Shown piece after piece: positions 60,006-64,000 of a DNA stretch of 64,000 nt. The stretch covers positions 1-64,000 of the forward strand of contig NZ_MASJ01000004.1 in assembly GCF_001700315.1 (NCBI RefSeq). Reading direction: 5' to 3'. This DNA comes from Caryophanon tenue (GTDB taxonomy: Bacteria; Bacillota; Bacilli; Bacillales_A; Planococcaceae). The notes beneath the pieces are model-generated. The model worked only from the letters and a program-made list of their open reading frames with translations, was not told the origin of the DNA and ran no database searches. The first letter of the stretch is position 1, and the number at the start of each line of letters is the position of its first letter. The translations under genes were made by a program, and so were the position numbers.

Positions 60006-60650
60006 TTAGTTTTTTACTAGTCGTTGTTTTGCAAATCCTACAACTGCTGGCAACACAGAAATAATAATAATTAAAATCAGTACTGTTGAGAAATTATCTT
60101 TAATTACTGGAATATTGCCGAAGAAGTAGCCTAGCAACGTACAGCTAAACACCCATGCAAAGGCTCCCACTACATTGTAGAGTAAGAAATAGCCGTAATT
60201 CATACGACTTGCACCAGCAACGAACGGGATAAATGTTCGAATAAACGGCATAAAGCGGGCAATGACAATCGTTTTACCGCCATGCTTATTAAAGAATGCT
60301 TGCGCTGCGTCCATACGTTCTTGACTAACAACACGCCCTAAAAAGCTATTCGGTGGAATCGATGTTCCGACCTTTTTACCAATATGATAGTTTACCGTGT
60401 CACCGATAACCGCTGCGACAAAGTAACCAATGAGTAAAATCGGAAGTACGAATGCTCCTTGTGCCGCTAATGCACCACTGGCAAATAATAAAGAATCTCC
60501 TGGTAAAAACGGAAAAATAACAAGCCCCGTCTCTACAAATACAATACCAAAAACAATACCGTATGCCCATGCACCGAAATCTTGAATAATGTCGACGAGA
60601 TGTTCGTCAATGTGCAAAATAAAATCGACTAGCGCCATCACGATATCCAT
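60006..60650 (-). CDS. DedA-family membrane protein
   Basis: 214 aa with about five hydrophobic segments and family motifs ETGLVIFPFLPGDSLLF, the GKKVGTSIPP region, and the ARFMPFIRTFIPFVAGASRMNY signature. Members recycle lipid carriers such as undecaprenyl phosphate or phospholipids across the membrane; which one here is unknown. Confidence 0.92.
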   Translation of the reverse strand: MDIVMALVDFILHIDEHLVDIIQDFGAWAYGIVFGIVFVETGLVIFPFLPGDSLLFASGALAAQGAFVLPILLIGYFVAAVIGDTVNYHIGKKVGTSIPPNSFLGRVVSQERMDAAQAFFNKHGGKTIVIARFMPFIRTFIPFVAGASRMNYGYFLLYNVVGAFAWVFSCTLLGYFFGNIPVIKDNFSTVLILIIIISVLPAVVGFAKQRLVKN

Positions 60651-60739
60651 ATGTTTCCTCGTTACTTTCTATTTATAGTTTCATCCGTTCATTTTACGTT
60701 TTTTCACCGTAACTGTCACGAACAGTTTTTCCTAACTTT

Positions 60740-62722
60740 TTATAAATATTTGTTAAACCATTCAATGATTTCTGCTAATCTCGCTTCACGTAATGAAGGA
60801 ATCCCATCTCGTGATAAGCCATGGCTACTATCTGGGAAACGTACGAACGCCGTTTCTTTCCCTTGTGCCTTTAACGTAATATATAATTGCTCCGCCTGTT
60901 CAATTGGACAACGGAAATCTTTTTCACTGTGTAAAATAAGCAGTGGCGTCGTAACATTTTGTGCATATTTTAATGGCGAATGATGCCACAGTTTGTCAAT
61001 GTCCGTCATGTCGGCACCAATTTGCCAATCTGTAAAGTAATAACCAATGTCTGACACACCATAAAAGCTAATCCAATTTGAAATCGAACGCTGTGTCACC
61101 GCTGCTTTAAAGCGGTCTGTGTGTCCAACAATCCAGTTTGTCATAAAGCCACCATAGCTACCACCTGTAACACCTAGACGTCCTTCATCAATCCAATCAT
61201 ACTGTGCAAGTACCGCATCAAGCCCTGCCATAATATCCTCGTAGTCACCGCCACCGTAATCACCGCGACACGCATCAACAAACGCTTGGCTATAGCCATG
61301 ACTACCGCGCGGGTTTGTATATAACACGCCGTATCCTTGCGCTGCTAGTAGCTGCATTTCATGGAAAAATGAGTTGCCATACATCGTATGTGGACCACCA
61401 TGAATTTCAACAATTAATGGGTACTTTCTACCTTTTTCATAATGAACGGGCTTCATTAGCCATCCATGCACATCATATTGCCCATCTATTGAATGATACA
61501 CGATTGGCTCTGCATCTACAAGTGCTACCTGCTCTAGCCATGCATCATTAAAATGTGTTAATTGGACACGCGTCCCCATCGTAATGTCATACATAAATAG
61601 TTCACCTGGGAAAATACGATTTGTCACAGCAATTAACGCTTCATTGCCCGATTTCTTGACAGCATAATCGTAAATATGCTCATCTTCCGGTGATGCTGGA
61701 TAAATAGCGCCATCAAGTGTAGCGTAATATAAACGAACATCGCCCATTACAGATAGTTGGAAGTATAATGCATTTGTTTCTGTCCAAACAACAGCAGGTG
61801 CATGCACACCTTGCTGATGGTCTGCCACTACATAATCGCCAACAGGTGCGTCGATAAACTCTGTAATGTTTGTCGTTTGCTGCGTCGCTAGCTCATAGAC
61901 GAATACATTCGCATGTGTTGCATTTTTATATGTCTGGTCGCTCCCCACATATGCAATATACGCGTCGTCAACTGAAAATGCTGCGCCCCCAAAATAGCCA
62001 TCACGCGTTTCAATCGCTCGCTCTTCCTTTGTTTGTAAATCTAATATATATATCGGTGATGCAAAATTCCAATCCTTCACCTCTGCACGATTCACGCTAT
62101 ACACAAGTTTTGTCCCTGCACCGTTAATTGCCTGTAATTGATATGGATATTTTCCGTCCGCTATTACTGTCACTTCACCTTGTAACGTGACACGCGCAAT
62201 ATGTTGTGTACGATTTTGGGCACGTAAACCGTCACCACCGACACCGTCCATTTTGTATTTCATGCCGTCAACTTTATACGGTGCAATATGTTTTGTCTTT
62301 TTTTCTTCTGGCTTTTCTGTTATTGGTACATCATCAAGCGCTGTTGCTGTCACGTAAAGTGCTTGCCCACAAGGTGACCATAAAAAGCTTGTTACACCAT
62401 TTGGAACAGTTGTTACCGGCTGCGCTTCGCCACCACGTGCATGTAAAAGATGGACTTGTTGCGAGTCGCCACGCTTCGCTAAAAATGCCACATAGTTACC
62501 ATCTGGACTCCACTGGGGGGATGACACTTTACTAAAGCCATATGTCCACTGCGTCACTTCATGAGATTGTAAATCAATATGGAATAAATGCGCCTCGTAA
62601 TCATTTTCAGTCGCATTCATTTGCGTACGAATAAATACCGCTTGCTGTTCATCTGGTGCAAATACTGGATTTGTAATAGATTGTAATGTGTATAGGTCTG
62701 CAATTTCGATTGGTCGTTTCAT
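60740..62722 (-). CDS. S9-family acylaminoacyl/prolyl peptidase
   Basis: About 660 aa. N-terminal beta-propeller with WD40-like repeats (SPQWSPDGNYVAFLAKR, SFLWSPCGQALYVTA) and a C-terminal alpha/beta hydrolase with the nucleophile in GGSYGGF, Asp in HSEKDFRCP and His in SSHGLSR. It trims small peptides in the cytoplasm. ATG 62722 has GGAGTGG before it; the 42 extra codons further up lack an RBS. Confidence 0.92.
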   Translation of the reverse strand: MKRPIEIADLYTLQSITNPVFAPDEQQAVFIRTQMNATENDYEAHLFHIDLQSHEVTQWTYGFSKVSSPQWSPDGNYVAFLAKRGDSQQVHLLHARGGEAQPVTTVPNGVTSFLWSPCGQALYVTATALDDVPITEKPEEKKTKHIAPYKVDGMKYKMDGVGGDGLRAQNRTQHIARVTLQGEVTVIADGKYPYQLQAINGAGTKLVYSVNRAEVKDWNFASPIYILDLQTKEERAIETRDGYFGGAAFSVDDAYIAYVGSDQTYKNATHANVFVYELATQQTTNITEFIDAPVGDYVVADHQQGVHAPAVVWTETNALYFQLSVMGDVRLYYATLDGAIYPASPEDEHIYDYAVKKSGNEALIAVTNRIFPGELFMYDITMGTRVQLTHFNDAWLEQVALVDAEPIVYHSIDGQYDVHGWLMKPVHYEKGRKYPLIVEIHGGPHTMYGNSFFHEMQLLAAQGYGVLYTNPRGSHGYSQAFVDACRGDYGGGDYEDIMAGLDAVLAQYDWIDEGRLGVTGGSYGGFMTNWIVGHTDRFKAAVTQRSISNWISFYGVSDIGYYFTDWQIGADMTDIDKLWHHSPLKYAQNVTTPLLILHSEKDFRCPIEQAEQLYITLKAQGKETAFVRFPDSSHGLSRDGIPSLREARLAEIIEWFNKYL

Positions 62723-62835
62723 ATGTCCACTCCTAATTACTTCGATTTTCGTAATAATTGTACCACTGAATACAAGCACGTAACTATAAAAACATATCCA
62801 TTTTTGCGATACTACAACAAAAGGAGGTGTTACAT

Positions 62836-63006
62836 GTGCGTAGATCATTCCGTATCGTTACATGTATTCGCTGTGGACGTTCATTTCGTCAACGTCCCAC
62901 TCGAAAAGTTCACGAGCATCCACTCGAAAAAATAATGAAGCAAGTACTGCCTACACTTTGCCCAACCTGTGCACAAAAACGATTATTACCGCGCCGCCCC
63001 TTCTAA
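62836..63006 (+). CDS. Small zinc-ribbon protein (56 aa), unannotated-size gene
   Basis: GTG 62836 lies 8 bp after AAGGAGG and opens a 57-codon frame. The protein is basic (many Arg/Lys) with CIRCGRSFRQRP near residue 10 and CPTCAQKR near residue 42, a two-knuckle zinc ribbon. A terminator follows its TAA. An overlapping ATG at 62834 gives only a 33-codon frame with no cysteine pairs after the first. Function unknown; nucleic-acid binding is plausible. It is divergent from the S9 peptidase. Confidence 0.65.
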   Translation: MRRSFRIVTCIRCGRSFRQRPTRKVHEHPLEKIMKQVLPTLCPTCAQKRLLPRRPF

Positions 63007-63018
63007 AAATACACATAT

Positions 63019-63055
63019 AAAAACGCCATCCATTTGTTGTTGGATGACGTTTTTT
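63019..63055. terminator. Terminator between the zinc-ribbon gene and the acyl-CoA ligase
   Basis: AAAAACG..ATCCA pairs with TGGAT..CGTTTTT with a two-base internal loop. It serves the convergent genes on both sides. Confidence 0.75.
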
Positions 63056-63058
63056 CCA

Positions 63059-64000
63059 TTATTTTTGGATGCGCTCTTTAAAGGAACGACGCAAGATTTT
63101 ACCGGTAGAGTTTTTCGGTAATTCATCAATCAGCTCAATCGTCGTTGGCACTTTGTATTTCACTAAACGTTCCTCACAAAATGCGCGTATATCCTCAGTA
63201 GAAGTTGTTTGTTCTTTTAAGACAATAAATGCATGCACCGCTTCCCCAAAGTTTTCGTCTGGGAAGCCGACAACGGCCGCTTCGACAATATTAGGATGTG
63301 TATAAAGCACTTCCTCGACTTCACGTGGATACACATTAAAGCCTCCAACAATAATTAAATCTTTCTTACGGTCTACAATATAAAAATAACCCTCTTCATC
63401 CATACGCGCTAAGTCACCTGTATATAACCAGCCATCACGAATGGCACGCGCTGTTTCTTCGGGCATATTGTAATAACCTTTCATAATATTCGGTCCGCGT
63501 ACAATAAGTTCCCCGACTTCTCCAACCGGTAGCTCATCACCGTATTCATCGACCACTTTATTTTCAACATTTGGAATGGTCGTACCGATAGAACCTGCTT
63601 TTCGTTCGCGATCTAACGGGTTAAAGCACGTAACAGGTGACGCCTCTGATAAACCATACCCTTCAGAAATGCGCACATTGAAGCGTGCCTCAAATGCATG
63701 TAATAACGCGACTGGTAATGAAGCTCCCCCTGAAATCGCCAAACGTAAATGCTCGAAGTCCTTCGCATCACCTGATTCATATTGATATAAGAAGTTAAAC
63801 ATTGTTGGTACACCTGCAAAAACGGTTGCTCGCTGTTGTTTGGCTAATGTAAAAATCTCTGCCGGGCTAAAACGTGGTGCTAATAAAACCGTGGCACCTT
63901 TCATTAATGGTGCATTCACAACAACGGTTAACGCGAACACATGGAACACTGGCAATGTCGCAATGACACGATCGTTTTCTGTCATCGCTAAATATTGCCC
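63059..64000 (-). CDS. Long-chain acyl-CoA synthetase, C-terminal part (cut by window edge)
   Basis: At least 313 residues of an AMP-forming ligase; the frame runs past the right edge, so the N-terminus is missing. Motifs: [52 protein letters not shown] and the catalytic Lys in [11 protein letters not shown]. It activates a fatty acid with ATP and CoA for beta-oxidation or lipid synthesis (LcfA/LcfB-like); chain length is unknown. Confidence 0.92.
   Translation of the reverse strand, partial: GQYLAMTENDRVIATLPVFHVFALTVVVNAPLMKGATVLLAPRFSPAEIFTLAKQQRATVFAGVPTMFNFLYQYESGDAKDFEHLRLAISGGASLPVALLHAFEARFNVRISEGYGLSEASPVTCFNPLDRERKAGSIGTTIPNVENKVVDEYGDELPVGEVGELIVRGPNIMKGYYNMPEETARAIRDGWLYTGDLARMDEEGYFYIVDRKKDLIIVGGFNVYPREVEEVLYTHPNIVEAAVVGFPDENFGEAVHAFIVLKEQTTSTEDIRAFCEERLVKYKVPTTIELIDELPKNSTGKILRRSFKERIQK

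Noticed and set aside
62834-62935. Alternative ATG frame overlapping the small zinc-ribbon gene
   Set aside because: Gives a 33-codon product without the paired CxxC motifs; the GTG frame is better.

Overview
The window looks like the chromosome of a low-GC Gram-positive bacterium of the order Bacillales, most likely family Planococcaceae/Caryophanaceae (Lysinibacillus- or Solibacillus-like). Evidence: AGGAGG-type ribosome binding sites, crh plus hprK, whiA, CggR- and CtsR-type operators, and gene order close to Bacillus subtilis in several blocks (ssrA-smpB-rnr-est-secG; cggR-gapA-pgk-tpiA-gpmI-eno; clpP; crh-whiA-yvcK-rapZ-nudix-trxB-TPR; hisZGDB..; yvoF-ppaX-lgt-hprK). The genus is an inference; nothing here fixes the species.

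Region 1 (1-12037) is accessory DNA at the 3' end of ssrA (tmRNA). A complete island of about 11.75 kb lies between two 24-bp direct repeats of the ssrA 3' end (266-289 and 12014-12037). It carries a tyrosine integrase, an excisionase-like protein, a small zinc-ribbon protein, a large primase/helicase-like replication protein with a possible Fe-S domain, a small XRE regulator with an operator-like inverted repeat, a Cys-rich 120-aa protein, and a 1562-aa single-polypeptide restriction-modification enzyme (Type ISP architecture). Repeats of the octamer TGACTACG sit at both ends and look like integrase arm sites. To the left is a degenerate integrase C-terminus followed by its own terminator and the shared att copy, so a second, decayed element probably lies in tandem outside the window.

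Region 2 (12015-17137) is the ssrA-smpB-rnr-est-secG block, all on the minus strand.

Region 3 (17275-29620) is variable: a sulfonate/nitrate/taurine-type ABC operon, a tiny Asp/Asn-repeat lipoprotein divergent from a two-component system with two PepSY proteins, arginase, a YjiH-type membrane protein with a cre-like site, a DHA2-type multidrug exporter, and a secreted alkaline phosphatase with Pho-box-like repeats. Two inverted copies of an intergenic repeat flank part of this stretch.

Region 4 (29657-37374) is the glycolytic operon under CggR, with a well-preserved two-repeat operator and promoter. A glutaredoxin-like gene follows. Region 5 (37448-41692) holds a polar amino-acid ABC operon, a 750-bp gene-free stretch with nested hairpins, clpP with a CtsR box, tRNA-Arg(CCG) and crh.

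Region 6 (41823-57643) contains whiA-yvcK-rapZ-nudix, trxB, a TPR protein, the histidine operon, yvoF-ppaX-lgt-hprK and a cytochrome c lipoprotein. The his operon lacks hisA: hisH overlaps hisF by 7 bp exactly where hisA normally sits. Region 7 (57692-64000) has a YitT transporter-like protein, an EAL-HDOD protein, a DedA protein, an S9 peptidase, a 56-codon zinc-ribbon gene, and the 3' part of an acyl-CoA ligase running off the right edge.

The best candidate for something undescribed is the ssrA island (replication protein plus Type ISP enzyme plus regulator); the missing hisA is the clearest metabolic oddity.
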